Assembly: GCA_904502225.1 (NCBI GenBank)
Contig: CAJGDO010000016.1
Location: 1-30,281, forward strand
Direction: 5' to 3'
DNA from: an uncultured Clostridia bacterium
GTDB lineage: Bacteria > Bacillota > Clostridia > Christensenellales > Borkfalkiaceae
Length of the DNA: 30,281 bases
A program made the position numbers and the translations under genes. The notes below the pieces were generated by a model. It was not told where the DNA came from. It ran no database searches and saw only the letters and a list, made by a program, of their open reading frames with translations. Below, in pieces: positions 1 through 6,839 of this stretch. Position 1 is the stretch's first letter. Every line of letters starts with the position of its first letter.

Positions 1-219
1 CTAAACTGGCAGGTGATGAGAAGCATCTACGCTTTGCTACGATGGCGAAGCCGAACCAAGTCCTCTCTCGCTACATCTTTCCAAAAGAAAAGGGGCTGAT
101 TTTTGCGTTTTGATGTTCACTCTAAACTGGCAGGTGATGAGAAGCATCTACGCTTTGCTACGATGGCGAAGCCGAACCAAGTCCTCTCTCGCTACATCTT
201 TCCAAAAGAAAAGGGGCTG
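1..219. repeat. Two tandem copies of a tRNA-linked repeat (period 121 bp)
   Basis: Positions 1-98 and 122-219 are identical by eye, separated by a 23-bp spacer (99-121). Copy 1 starts at the window edge, so more copies may lie upstream. Each copy contains the 14-mer GCAGGTGATGAGAA (9-22 and 130-143), which is also the 3' end of the neighbouring tRNA-Gly gene (244-257). Each copy ends in CCAAAAGAAAAGGGGCTG, the same sequence that forms one arm of the hairpin after the tRNA. On the minus strand the array lies directly downstream of the tRNA and could be co-transcribed with it. Open reading frames crossing it have no coding character. Confidence 0.85.
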
Positions 220-242
220 CAACGCAGTCCCTTTTCTTTTGG
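202..242 (-). terminator. Hairpin immediately 3' of tRNA-Gly, probable terminator
   Basis: An 18-bp inverted repeat (arms 202-219 and 225-242, one mismatch, 5-base loop) starts at the encoded CCA of the tRNA. On the minus strand the 3' arm reads CAGCCCCTTTTCTTTTGG, so a T-rich stretch follows the G/C core as in an intrinsic terminator. The tRNA 3' end is inside the stem, so the hairpin may also set the substrate for 3' processing. Confidence 0.65.
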
Positions 243-313
243 AGCAGGTGATGAGAATCGAACTCACAACCACAGCTTGGGAAGCTGTTGTTTTGCCACT
301 AAACTACACCTGC
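240..313 (-). tRNA. tRNA-Gly, anticodon CCC
   Basis: The minus strand folds into a full cloverleaf. The acceptor stem GCAGGTG pairs with CACCTGC, the D arm is GTTT/AAAC, the anticodon stem is ACAGC/GCTGT with loop TTCCCAA (anticodon CCC, reading GGG), the variable loop has 4 bases, and the T arm is GTGAG/CTCAT around TTCGATT. The discriminator base is T and CCA is encoded (240-242). A TTTACA-17-TATAAT promoter lies just upstream. A short open frame that overlaps the gene is a shadow of the tRNA. Confidence 0.95.
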
Positions 314-325
314 GTTTAGGCTTTT

Positions 326-354
326 ATTATAACAAAAGCCTTATTTTTTGTAAA
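326..354 (-). promoter_or_regulatory. Sigma-A promoter of tRNA-Gly, -10 inside a dyad
   Basis: The -35 TTTACA (349-354) and -10 TATAAT (326-331) are separated by exactly 17 bp, about 12 bp upstream of the mature tRNA 5' end. The -10 sits in the loop of a perfect 8-bp inverted repeat, AGGCTTTT (318-325) and AAAAGCCT (334-341). On the RNA arriving from the upstream chromate-transporter gene this could form a weak terminator. As DNA it could be an operator. Only the promoter call is firm. Confidence 0.8.
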
Positions 355-359
355 GTGAT

Positions 360-938
360 TTATAATAGTCCGTATAAAATTAAGCCTAATATTGCCGATA
401 TTATAATGAGAAAAATTGGCGAAACTGCTTTTTTTGTCTTCTTTTTTGTAATAATGCTTATTAGAAAAACCGTGAAAAATATTATAAGTGCTTTATAGTC
501 CAAAGAAAGCGTGCTTTTTTGTATGTTTTCAAAAGCAAAAATCACTTGCATAGATATAGTGATTGCCGTGCCGACAATAAGCCCGATAACAACTGGTCTA
601 ATACCATCAATAAATGCTTTCACACCCGCAAATTTAAGCAGACCTTTTATTACTGACGCTATGATTAAAATTATGATAAACGACGGTAAAACAACGCCAA
701 GCGTTGCACAAACTGCACCCAAAATTCCCGCTTGACTTGAGCCAACAAAGGTTGCCATATTTATAGCGATTGGCCCCGGTGTGCTTTCTGAAACGGCAAT
801 AAAGTTTAAAATTTGCTCTGCCCCTAACCATCCGTGACTTATAACTTCATCTTGAACAAGTGGTATCATAGCGTAGCCACCGCCAAACGACACTGCACCG
901 ATTTTTAGAAAGGTTAAAAATAATTGCAAGTAAATCAT
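360..938 (-). CDS. Chromate transporter (short ChrA), second subunit
   Basis: This 192-residue membrane protein of the CHR family is one half of a split ChrA. It has the family signatures FGGGYAMIPLV (about residues 18-28) and STPGPIAINMATFVG (about 52-66), followed by several hydrophobic helices and a short charged stretch KKKTKK before the last helix. Short CHR proteins are usually encoded in pairs and are thought to work as heterodimers. The upstream neighbour is the partner, and the two genes overlap by 4 bases (ATGA), which implies translational coupling. The start is supported by GGAAGGTG just upstream. In the family the substrate is chromate with sulfate as competitor, but the true substrate in a gut-type anaerobe is uncertain. 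Confidence 0.88.
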   Translation of the reverse strand: MIYLQLFLTFLKIGAVSFGGGYAMIPLVQDEVISHGWLGAEQILNFIAVSESTPGPIAINMATFVGSSQAGILGAVCATLGVVLPSFIIILIIASVIKGLLKFAGVKAFIDGIRPVVIGLIVGTAITISMQVIFAFENIQKSTLSLDYKALIIFFTVFLISIITKKKTKKAVSPIFLIIISAILGLILYGLL

Positions 939-1546
939 TTTTCACCTTCCTTTTCTTCTGTTTTGGCCTTTGTTTTCTTTCTAAACAAGCAAATTAGATA
1001 TGCGACTAATCCAACAAAGCCACCAACCAAAATATAATAGATAGAAGAAAAACTTAATTGTGGGAAAAACAAGGCAAACATAACAATGCCCAATATTGTT
1101 AAACCAAACAAAACAAGGTTAAAAACTGTGTGCTTAATCTTCTTAAACATTTTTATGCCAGCCGATAATATCAAATAGCACACGCACGCTTGTATGCCGT
1201 TAAAAGCATACTTTACCGCTTTAATTTTGATAAATGCATCATAAAAAAGCGAAATTAAAAAGATTATTATAAAAGACGGTAAAACAACGCCAAGCGTTGC
1301 AAAAACCGAACCTAAAACACCGCACCTTTTATAACCTATAAAAGTTGCACTGTTTATTGCGATTGGACCCGGTGTGCTTTCGGCAATGGCGATTATATCT
1401 ATAAACTCTTCGTGCTCTATCCATTTTTTTCGCTCGACAAGTTCACGCTCTAATATTGCTATCATAGCGTAGCCACCACCAAAGGTAAACAAACCTATCT
1501 TAAACATTGTCCAAAATAATAGTAATGCCGTCTTTAACTTTTTCAT
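935..1546 (-). CDS. Chromate transporter (short ChrA), first subunit
   Basis: This 203-residue CHR-family membrane protein carries FGGGYAMI (about residues 22-29) and ESTPGPIAINSATFIGY (about 57-73), and is the partner of the next gene. The open frame runs further upstream to 1651, but that extension is a lysine-rich stretch unlike the family. It also contains a good sigma-A promoter (1556-1584) and abuts the terminator of the upstream permease gene. I therefore start at the ATG at 1546, where the protein begins MKKLKTALLLFW as family members do. No Shine-Dalgarno precedes that ATG and the predicted transcription start is at most about 3 bases upstream, so the mRNA looks leaderless. Confidence 0.85.
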   Translation of the reverse strand: MKKLKTALLLFWTMFKIGLFTFGGGYAMIAILERELVERKKWIEHEEFIDIIAIAESTPGPIAINSATFIGYKRCGVLGSVFATLGVVLPSFIIIFLISLFYDAFIKIKAVKYAFNGIQACVCYLILSAGIKMFKKIKHTVFNLVLFGLTILGIVMFALFFPQLSFSSIYYILVGGFVGLVAYLICLFRKKTKAKTEEKEGEK

Positions 1547-1555
1547 ATCAAATTT

Positions 1556-1584
1556 ATTATAAAGAATTGCGTTAATTTTTGCAA
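1556..1584 (-). promoter_or_regulatory. Sigma-A promoter of the chromate transporter pair
   Basis: The -35 TTGCAA (1579-1584), a 17-bp spacer and the -10 TATAAT (1556-1561) are present. Only 9 bases separate the -10 from the ATG at 1546, which puts the expected transcription start at or within about 3 bases of the start codon. Confidence 0.75.
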
Positions 1585-1651
1585 GTATTTTTTGCTTAAA
1601 CTTTGTCAATATTATATGACACTTTTTAAAAAACTTTATCTTTTTGTGCAA

Positions 1652-1685
1652 AAAAAACGCATACCTTTTTTGATATGCGTTTTTT
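1652..1685 (-). terminator. Intrinsic terminator after the AEC permease gene
   Basis: A 12-bp stem, AAAAAACGCATA against TATGCGTTTTTT (arms 1652-1663 and 1674-1685), has a 10-base loop and a T-run on each strand, so it could work in both directions. It lies a few bases beyond the permease stop codon and upstream of the chromate-transporter promoter, separating the two units. Confidence 0.85.
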
Positions 1686-1695
1686 GTTTTTTAAT

Positions 1696-2679
1696 TTAAT
1701 ATGCTAAAATTTTTATTATTTCAAAAACAACCGGAAGTGTTGCCAACGCCAAAACGTAAGAAATAAAGCACATCTTTGCACCAGCCGTGCCGTCAAGCCC
1801 AGCCGATTCTGGATAAACAACAACGTTCATTCCAACAGGGATTGAAATTGATGCCATTATTATAACGAATAACTCGCCACGTATTCCCAACAAATATGTA
1901 ATTATGCCAAGAATTGCAGGTATTAATAACAACCTTATTATTCCAACAACGTATGGTTTCCAAGAAGTGAATAATTTTAAGAAAGGCACTCCTGCTAAAA
2001 CCGAACCCGTTAAGAGCATTGCGGTTGCACTTTGACAATCACCCGATAGGTTGAGAAGATTTGTTGCATATTTTGGCATTGTAAAAGGCAAAAGACCTAA
2101 AATCACGCCAAGCATTGTGCCTATAAACGGAACAGAGCGTAAAAATCTTAAGTTCGCTTTCCAATTAAACTTTTTCTTGCTTTTTTGCATTGCATTTTCA
2201 AGGCCTTCTGGCATTTCTGCCACTTTTGAAGTTAAAATTTGATAACCATAAGTGTTGATTGCAATGGTTTGCGGTATGCAAAATAGTATCATACTCGCCT
2301 TTACTGATTCGCCAAACACTGCACCTACAACCGGATAACCAAAATATCCTATGTTTGCAAAAGCCAAGGCGTATTTTAACATGCTTTTTTCAAGTTTATT
2401 ACTGCCTAACAACCTTGCAAAAGGAAGAGCAACGAATATTATAACAACTGCAAGTACTACGCCTGCAAGTATATATGTAAGATATTCGTTTAGTCTTTCA
2501 ATAGAAAGTTGGGTGGATAAACTTGCCATTGCATAACAAGGCGTAAACAAATTGACTAAAAGCCCTGCAAGAACTTTTTTGCCACTTTCAGTTATAACTT
2601 CCTTTTTACGCAAAAAATAGCCTGTAAATATAAAGATTAGCAATATACTAACCTGCTCTAAAGTTTTAGTAAAAATCAT
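1696..2679 (-). CDS. Auxin efflux carrier (AEC) family permease
   Basis: This membrane protein of about 327 residues belongs to the AEC family, whose bacterial members include malate and other organic-acid permeases (MleP-like). The sequence is hydrophobic throughout, with about ten predicted helices. The N-terminal half has GYFLRKKEVI and the AEC-like LVNLFTPCYAMASLS (about residues 42-56). A charged loop follows near the middle (MQKSKKKFNWKANL), and the C-terminal half contains PVGMNVVVYPESAG (about 277-290). I prefer the ATG at 2679. A TTG at 2691 would add four residues but lies at the edge of the preceding terminator. No clear promoter or strong ribosome site is visible, so expression may depend on readthrough. 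The substrate is not inferable. Confidence 0.85.
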   Translation of the reverse strand: MIFTKTLEQVSILLIFIFTGYFLRKKEVITESGKKVLAGLLVNLFTPCYAMASLSTQLSIERLNEYLTYILAGVVLAVVIIFVALPFARLLGSNKLEKSMLKYALAFANIGYFGYPVVGAVFGESVKASMILFCIPQTIAINTYGYQILTSKVAEMPEGLENAMQKSKKKFNWKANLRFLRSVPFIGTMLGVILGLLPFTMPKYATNLLNLSGDCQSATAMLLTGSVLAGVPFLKLFTSWKPYVVGIIRLLLIPAILGIITYLLGIRGELFVIIMASISIPVGMNVVVYPESAGLDGTAGAKMCFISYVLALATLPVVFEIIKILAY

Positions 2680-2692
2680 AATTCTTTTCAAA

Positions 2693-2726
2693 AAATTTTC
2701 TCTGCCAACTTTGACAGAGAAAATTT
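2693..2726 (-). terminator. Intrinsic terminator after yjbQ
   Basis: A perfect 12-bp stem (AAATTTTCTCTG at 2693-2704, CAGAGAAAATTT at 2715-2726, 10-base loop) ends in a T-run on the minus strand, immediately after the YjbQ stop. Its tail runs to within about 14 bases of the AEC start, so it also occupies that gene's untranslated leader. Confidence 0.75.
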
Positions 2727-2740
2727 AGCGTTTTTATTTA

Positions 2741-3364
2741 TTATCTTTTCCAGTTTAAATCGTAGTGAATATCGTAAGCCTTTTCTTCATCAGTATATTT
2801 ACGAACGGTTGTGTCAACAACTTTGCCGTCGTTATATTTTCTGTCGTTGATAGACTCTGTTGTACCCATAACGGTGACGTTTAATTGACGATGTCTTGCA
2901 CGAACTTGGTCCCAGTCAATAAAGTAAACGTGGGCAAATTCACCGCCGTCAAGCACGCCGTCTTTAAGCGTCATTGTTTCACTTCTGCCAAAGAAAACTG
3001 AACGAAGGTGACCGTCTGTATTTAAACTTGTGTGGTCGCCTGGTTCGTTTACGTAACGGCCGAATTGAGAGTGAATTGGACCTGGGTGCATATATTCGTT
3101 TGTTTCTGAATAGTCAGGAACGATTTTTTGCATGATTTTTAAAAGGTCGTGTTGTAAGTACTCTAAATCGTAAAGGTCGATATCGTGTGAGCATTCTTGA
3201 ACCATAACTGAACAAGTGGTGTGGTGTGATGCGATTGCAACAGTACCGTTTTTAATGCCTGATTCTTTAACGATAGCAAGAATATCACTTGTCACGTCGT
3301 GGAAAGTTGGTCTCCAACCCTTTGATTGTAGTTCGATTTCTTTTTGAAATACTTTGAATTCCAT
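2741..3364 (-). CDS. YjbQ family protein (UPF0047, secondary thiamine-phosphate synthase type)
   Basis: This 207-residue protein has the YjbQ/UPF0047 signatures: SHHTTCSVMVQE (about residues 46-57) and DGHLRSVFFG (117-126) followed by LKDGVLDGGEFAHVYFIDWD, the conserved strand-turn-strand. Most family members have about 130-145 residues. The extra length here is an insert with YMHPGPIHSQFGRY (about 91-104) and a charged C-terminal tail. E. coli YjbQ shows weak thiamine-phosphate synthase activity in vitro, but the true role of the family is unsettled. It is the last gene of an operon with a TIM-family protein and a SIS isomerase, which points to a sugar-phosphate substrate and not thiamine. 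AAGGAGA precedes the ATG. Confidence 0.85.
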   Translation of the reverse strand: MEFKVFQKEIELQSKGWRPTFHDVTSDILAIVKESGIKNGTVAIASHHTTCSVMVQECSHDIDLYDLEYLQHDLLKIMQKIVPDYSETNEYMHPGPIHSQFGRYVNEPGDHTSLNTDGHLRSVFFGRSETMTLKDGVLDGGEFAHVYFIDWDQVRARHRQLNVTVMGTTESINDRKYNDGKVVDTTVRKYTDEEKAYDIHYDLNWKR

Positions 3365-3399
3365 AATTTTTCTCCTTAAATTGTTTATATAATTTTTTA

Positions 3400-4101
3400 T
3401 TATTTTCTTGTTTCGTCATAAGCACGGCGAACTGCACTTATCATTTCTTCTGCAAGAGCAAGTGGATTTTCAGCCTTTGCGATTGCTGATGAACAGCCTG
3501 ATGCTGATGCACCTGCTTTAATAATGTTATAGCAGTCTTGACCTTTTGAGATACCTGCTGATGGGAAAGGCTTAATGTCAGGGTTGATTTCTCTGATTAC
3601 CTTTATAACTTCATCAACATATTCTTTATCTGCTGGCTTGCCTGTGCCGATAAGTTCAGATGGCTCTGCAACCAAAATGTTTGGGCCGAGTTTTGCAATT
3701 GCCTTAACTTCTTCAATAGAGTCTGCACAAACCATTGTTGCAAGCCCTAATTCATCTGCCCTTTTGATTGCAAGTTCAATTTCTTCAAGCGTAAGTTTTC
3801 TTTCAGCATGGTTGAGCATAACGCCAACTGCACCTGCTGCTTTTAACGCTTCTGGTAAAGTTCTGCCCATGCCTCTGCCAACAGGGATACTGTCCATATG
3901 TTGAGAGTAAACGTGAACTCTTTTAACGTTTCTTGCAATATTGAAAATTTCTGTATCAGGAATATCTAAAATAACGTCAACGTCATACTTTTCAGCAAGT
4001 TTATCTAAACCTTTTGCCATTTCTAATAAAGTTTCGCCATACATATAGCATTTTGGGCCATATTCAAAAAATGGTTCGCTAATCTTATAATTTTTAACCA
4101 T
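3400..4101 (-). CDS. Archaeal-type triose-phosphate isomerase family protein
   Basis: This 233-residue TIM-barrel protein is closest to archaeal-type triose-phosphate isomerases and not to the usual 250-residue bacterial TpiA. I can match the three catalytic positions: Lys17 (in YGPKCYMYGE), His68 (SQHMD) and Glu146 (VAEPSELIGTG). The GAVGVMLNHAERKLTLEEIE segment (about 90-109) and the phosphate-binding SAGIS and GCSSAIAKA turns near the C terminus also fit. It may interconvert a triose phosphate or a related ketose/aldose phosphate. The operon with a SIS-domain isomerase suggests a specialised catabolic pathway and not central glycolysis. AGGAGA precedes the ATG, 17 bases after the SIS gene. 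Family assignment is firm, substrate is not. Confidence 0.82.
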   Translation of the reverse strand: MVKNYKISEPFFEYGPKCYMYGETLLEMAKGLDKLAEKYDVDVILDIPDTEIFNIARNVKRVHVYSQHMDSIPVGRGMGRTLPEALKAAGAVGVMLNHAERKLTLEEIELAIKRADELGLATMVCADSIEEVKAIAKLGPNILVAEPSELIGTGKPADKEYVDEVIKVIREINPDIKPFPSAGISKGQDCYNIIKAGASASGCSSAIAKAENPLALAEEMISAVRRAYDETRK

Positions 4102-4118
4102 AATATATCTCCTTTTAA

Positions 4119-4724
4119 TTAAAATATCGCTTTATCGTTCAATCTTTCGCCAACCGCCCCGCCTGGGTGGGTGACTGCAAATTGTTCTATTTGGAAGTTT
4201 GTTTCTTCTAAAATAGCCGTTTGAATTGCATGGCAAATCATACAAAGTGACGTGCTTGACGTTGTGCCTTGTGCATTGTATCTATCACATTCCCTATTAA
4301 CGTATTGTTTAATAACAACATCAGCACCTTGTGCTAATGGCGACTCTAAATTTTCGGTAATAGAAATAATTTTAACGCCCTTTTTCTTGCAAATATCAAG
4401 GATAGGTAAAAGTTCTTTGGTCTTACCACCACGAGATGCAAAAATCATTGCGTCCCCTGCCTTAAAGTAGCCCGTTCCACCGTGCACTGCTTCGGCTGGC
4501 GAAACAAATTTTGCAGGCTGGTCAATACAGCAGAGTAAGTGTGATAAGTGTTGCATTATAATGCCTGAATGCCCACAGCCCGTTGTTCCTATTCTTTCAG
4601 CATTGATTAAAATGTCAATGGCTTTTGAAAACTCTTCTTCATCAAGGTAATTAAGCATTTCGGTTATGCATTCTGCTTCGGTTTGATATGCCTTTTTTAC
4701 CCATTCTAAACTTTCTTTTCTCAT
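4119..4724 (-). CDS. SIS-domain sugar-phosphate isomerase, KpsF/GutQ-like
   Basis: This 201-residue protein is a single sugar isomerase (SIS) domain. It has the nucleotide-like TGCGHSG loop (48-54), the phosphate-binding ASRGGKTKE (96-104), and the C-terminal HPGGAVGERL (186-195), which matches the HPGGALGRRL signature of arabinose-5-phosphate isomerases KpsF/GutQ/KdsD. It lacks the CBS pair found at the C terminus of the longer members. It is the first gene of a three-gene operon behind a perfect consensus promoter, with GAAGGA before the ATG. No lipid A or Kdo genes are nearby and the cell is probably Gram-positive, so a Kdo role is unlikely. An aldose/ketose-phosphate isomerase for the pathway shared with its neighbours is more probable. 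Confidence 0.85.
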   Translation of the reverse strand: MRKESLEWVKKAYQTEAECITEMLNYLDEEEFSKAIDILINAERIGTTGCGHSGIIMQHLSHLLCCIDQPAKFVSPAEAVHGGTGYFKAGDAMIFASRGGKTKELLPILDICKKKGVKIISITENLESPLAQGADVVIKQYVNRECDRYNAQGTTSSTSLCMICHAIQTAILEETNFQIEQFAVTHPGGAVGERLNDKAIF

Positions 4725-4754
4725 ATTTTTTCCTTCAAAATTAGTAGTAAATTT

Positions 4755-4783
4755 ATTATAACTAAATTGCCAAACTTTGTCAA
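4755..4783 (-). promoter_or_regulatory. Consensus sigma-A promoter of the SIS-TIM-YjbQ operon
   Basis: The -35 TTGACA (4778-4783), a 17-bp spacer and the -10 TATAAT (4755-4760) are all at consensus. Transcription should start near 4748, about 24 bases before the SIS start codon. No obvious operator repeat flanks it. No strong terminator is visible between the pyrI stop and this promoter, only a poor A/T stem. Confidence 0.85.
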
Positions 4784-4824
4784 TACAAAAATTAAATAAA
4801 AGTCTAATAATTGCCTTTATTTAA

Positions 4825-5244
4825 TTAGTCGTTTGCCTTGCTTTCACAATATACGCAACGGTAAGTTTTGTTCTCTTTGTCAACCAACTTAAACTCGTGT
4901 TCAATCCCTTGCTCAACACTTGTTATACAACGTGGATTTTTGCACTTTATAACGTTTTTAACAACTTGTGGAAGGGCAATTTTTCTTTTGCTTTCAATCT
5001 TGCCGTCTTTGATAATACTGACTGTCGCTTCTGGCGTGATATAGCCTAAAACGTCCATATCAATATCGATTATTTCGTCAATCTTGATTATGTCCTTTTT
5101 GCCGTTCTTTTTGCTTGGAACGTTTTTAATTAGTGCAACTGGGCAAATTAAGTCTTCAAGTTGCAAAAAGTTATAAATTTCCTTGCCTTTTCCCGCTTCT
5201 ATGTGGTCTATTACTATACCGTTTTTAATAGGGTCGATTATCAT
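4825..5244 (-). CDS. pyrI: Aspartate carbamoyltransferase regulatory subunit
   Basis: This 139-residue PyrI consists of an N-terminal allosteric domain and a C-terminal zinc domain with four cysteine ligands at 101, 106, 130 and 133 (CKNPRC and CVYC). In the E. coli-type holoenzyme this subunit links catalytic trimers and binds CTP/ATP for feedback control. It directly follows pyrB with a 10-base gap and an AGGAGA ribosome site, as in other PyrB/PyrI organisms, and is the last gene of the pyr operon. Its presence implies two levels of control here: attenuation of transcription and feedback on the enzyme. It is slightly shorter than E. coli PyrI (153) but complete. Confidence 0.95.
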   Translation of the reverse strand: MIIDPIKNGIVIDHIEAGKGKEIYNFLQLEDLICPVALIKNVPSKKNGKKDIIKIDEIIDIDMDVLGYITPEATVSIIKDGKIESKRKIALPQVVKNVIKCKNPRCITSVEQGIEHEFKLVDKENKTYRCVYCESKAND

Positions 5245-5254
5245 AATTTTTCTC

Positions 5255-6169
5255 CTATTTATCTTCTAACATTTTAAGAATTAACGCCATTCTTATAAGT
5301 CTGCCGTTTTCCACTTGCTTAAAGTAGCAAGCACGGCTATCTTGGTCAACTTCAACTGAAATTTCGTTTACCCTTGGTAATGGGTGAAGAATGTTTAAGT
5401 CTTTTTTAGCGTTCTTTAATTTTTCAACGTCAAGGATATAACTATCCCTTAATCTTAAATAATCTTGTTCGTTGAAAAATCTTTCTTGTTGAACTCTGGT
5501 CATATATAAAATGTCAAGTTCTGGCATTGCCTTTTCTAAACTTTCAGTTTCAACGTATTCCATATTGTTCTTCTCTAACACGTCCTTTTTAACGTAGTCA
5601 GGAAGTTTTAGTTCTTCTGGCGAGATTAAAACTATTTTTATGCCCGTGTATCTTGAAAGGGCTTGGATTAACGAATGCACCGTTCTGCCGAACTTTAAGT
5701 CACCACAAAAACCGATAGTAAAGTTATCAAGCCTACCCTTTTCTTTCTTTATTGTCAACAAGTCGGTCAAGGTTTGGGTTGGGTGGTTATGCCCGCCGTC
5801 ACCAGCGTTTATGATTGGCACGCTTGAAACTTTTGATGCAACAAGTGGTGCACCTTCTTTTGGGTGACGCATTGCTATAATGTCTGAATAGCAACTTACA
5901 ACCCTTATTGTGTCCGACAAACTTTCGCCTTTTGATGATGAACTGCTGTTTGCATCAGAAAAGCCCAAAACCGAACCGCCCAAAGATAACATTGCCGATT
6001 CAAACGAAAGCCTTGTTCTAGTTGATGGTTCAAAAAAGAGTGTTGCTAACTTTTTGTGTTTACACTTTTCTTGGTACTTTTTTGGGTGTTTTTCAATGTC
6101 TAAAGCAACTGATATAAGTTCATCAATTTCTTTAACTGAAAAATCCGTTATCGCTAATAAATTTCTCAT
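5255..6169 (-). CDS. pyrB: Aspartate carbamoyltransferase catalytic subunit
   Basis: This 304-residue enzyme condenses carbamoyl phosphate with L-aspartate to give N-carbamoyl-aspartate, the first committed pyrimidine step. The carbamoyl-phosphate motif FFEPSTRTRLSF (45-56), a serine/lysine-containing 80s loop (SSSSSKGESLSD, about 75-86), HPTQTLTDLL (129-138) and LHPLPRVNE (about 261-269) are all present, and the length is normal. It lies 13 bases after pyrE and 10 before pyrI. GGGGAAC precedes the ATG. The pairing with PyrI puts it in the regulated holoenzyme class, unlike the unregulated trimer of Bacillus. Confidence 0.96.
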   Translation of the reverse strand: MRNLLAITDFSVKEIDELISVALDIEKHPKKYQEKCKHKKLATLFFEPSTRTRLSFESAMLSLGGSVLGFSDANSSSSSKGESLSDTIRVVSCYSDIIAMRHPKEGAPLVASKVSSVPIINAGDGGHNHPTQTLTDLLTIKKEKGRLDNFTIGFCGDLKFGRTVHSLIQALSRYTGIKIVLISPEELKLPDYVKKDVLEKNNMEYVETESLEKAMPELDILYMTRVQQERFFNEQDYLRLRDSYILDVEKLKNAKKDLNILHPLPRVNEISVEVDQDSRACYFKQVENGRLIRMALILKMLEDK

Positions 6170-6182
6170 AAGTTCCCCTTTA

Positions 6183-6821
6183 TTATTTTTTTATCCAACT
6201 TTCATCAGACGGATTATCTCTAAACGCTTTTAATCTTTCTACGTCTGATTCTTCAATGTATCCCGTTTTTGCAGCCACTTCAATAACCGTGTCAAAGTCG
6301 GTTAATGAAACGTTTTTAACGTTTGCCTCATTTAATCTTTCCAAGCCTTTTTTCATTCCGTAAGTGTAGATACTTACAATACCTAAAACTTCTGCACCGG
6401 CTTCTCTTAAAGCATCAACAACGTCGATACAACTTCCGCCTGTTGAAATCAAGTCTTCAATAACAACAACCTTTGTGCCTTTTTCAAGTTTGCCTTCAAT
6501 TTTGTTGTTTCTGCCGTGGTCTTTACTGCTTCCACGAACGTAGCCCATAGGCATACCTAAAATGTGACCTGCGATTGCAGCGTGTGCAATACCTGCAGTG
6601 CTTGTGCCAAAAAGTGCTTCGGCATCTGGATATTCTCTCTTTACCGTGTCAGCAATAGCCTTTTCAACTATATCTCTGCTTTCTGGTGCGGTTAAAATAA
6701 GTCTATTGTCGCAGTAGATTGGACTTTTAATTCCACTTGCCCAAGTGAAAGGTTCGTTTGGGCGAAGAAAAACTGCCTTGATTTTTAATAAGTTTTCAGC
6801 AACGATTTTTGCAATTTCCAT
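6183..6821 (-). CDS. pyrE: Orotate phosphoribosyltransferase
   Basis: This 212-residue enzyme transfers orotate to PRPP to form orotidine 5'-phosphate. The PRPP-binding motif VVVIEDLISTGG (118-129) followed by a hydrophobic helix is clear. The N-terminal FTWASGIKSPIYCDNR (about 25-40) and the mobile loop VRGSSKDHGRNNKIEG (about 95-110, with the catalytic lysine) match family expectations. It sits between pyrF and pyrB with short gaps, preceded by AAGGAGAAAAAG. Confidence 0.96.
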   Translation of the reverse strand: MEIAKIVAENLLKIKAVFLRPNEPFTWASGIKSPIYCDNRLILTAPESRDIVEKAIADTVKREYPDAEALFGTSTAGIAHAAIAGHILGMPMGYVRGSSKDHGRNNKIEGKLEKGTKVVVIEDLISTGGSCIDVVDALREAGAEVLGIVSIYTYGMKKGLERLNEANVKNVSLTDFDTVIEVAAKTGYIEESDVERLKAFRDNPSDESWIKK

Positions 6822-6839
6822 TTTCTTTTTCTCCTTGGT

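Noticed and set aside
1..219. CRISPR array
   Set aside because: Only two 98-bp copies with one 23-bp spacer. The unit is far too long for a CRISPR repeat and is derived in part from a tRNA.
103..498. Open frames across the tandem repeat and tRNA (131 and 69 residues)
   Set aside because: They read through a tRNA gene and non-coding repeats, have no ribosome site, and one contains the well-known spurious peptide read from a tRNA-Gly.
1547..1651. N-terminal extension of the first chromate transporter to 1651
   Set aside because: The extra 35 residues are unlike the family, contain the promoter, and begin at a TTG beside a terminator stem.
4790..4824. Terminator at the end of the pyr operon
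   Set aside because: Only a weak, bulged A/T stem with no proper T-run could be drawn.
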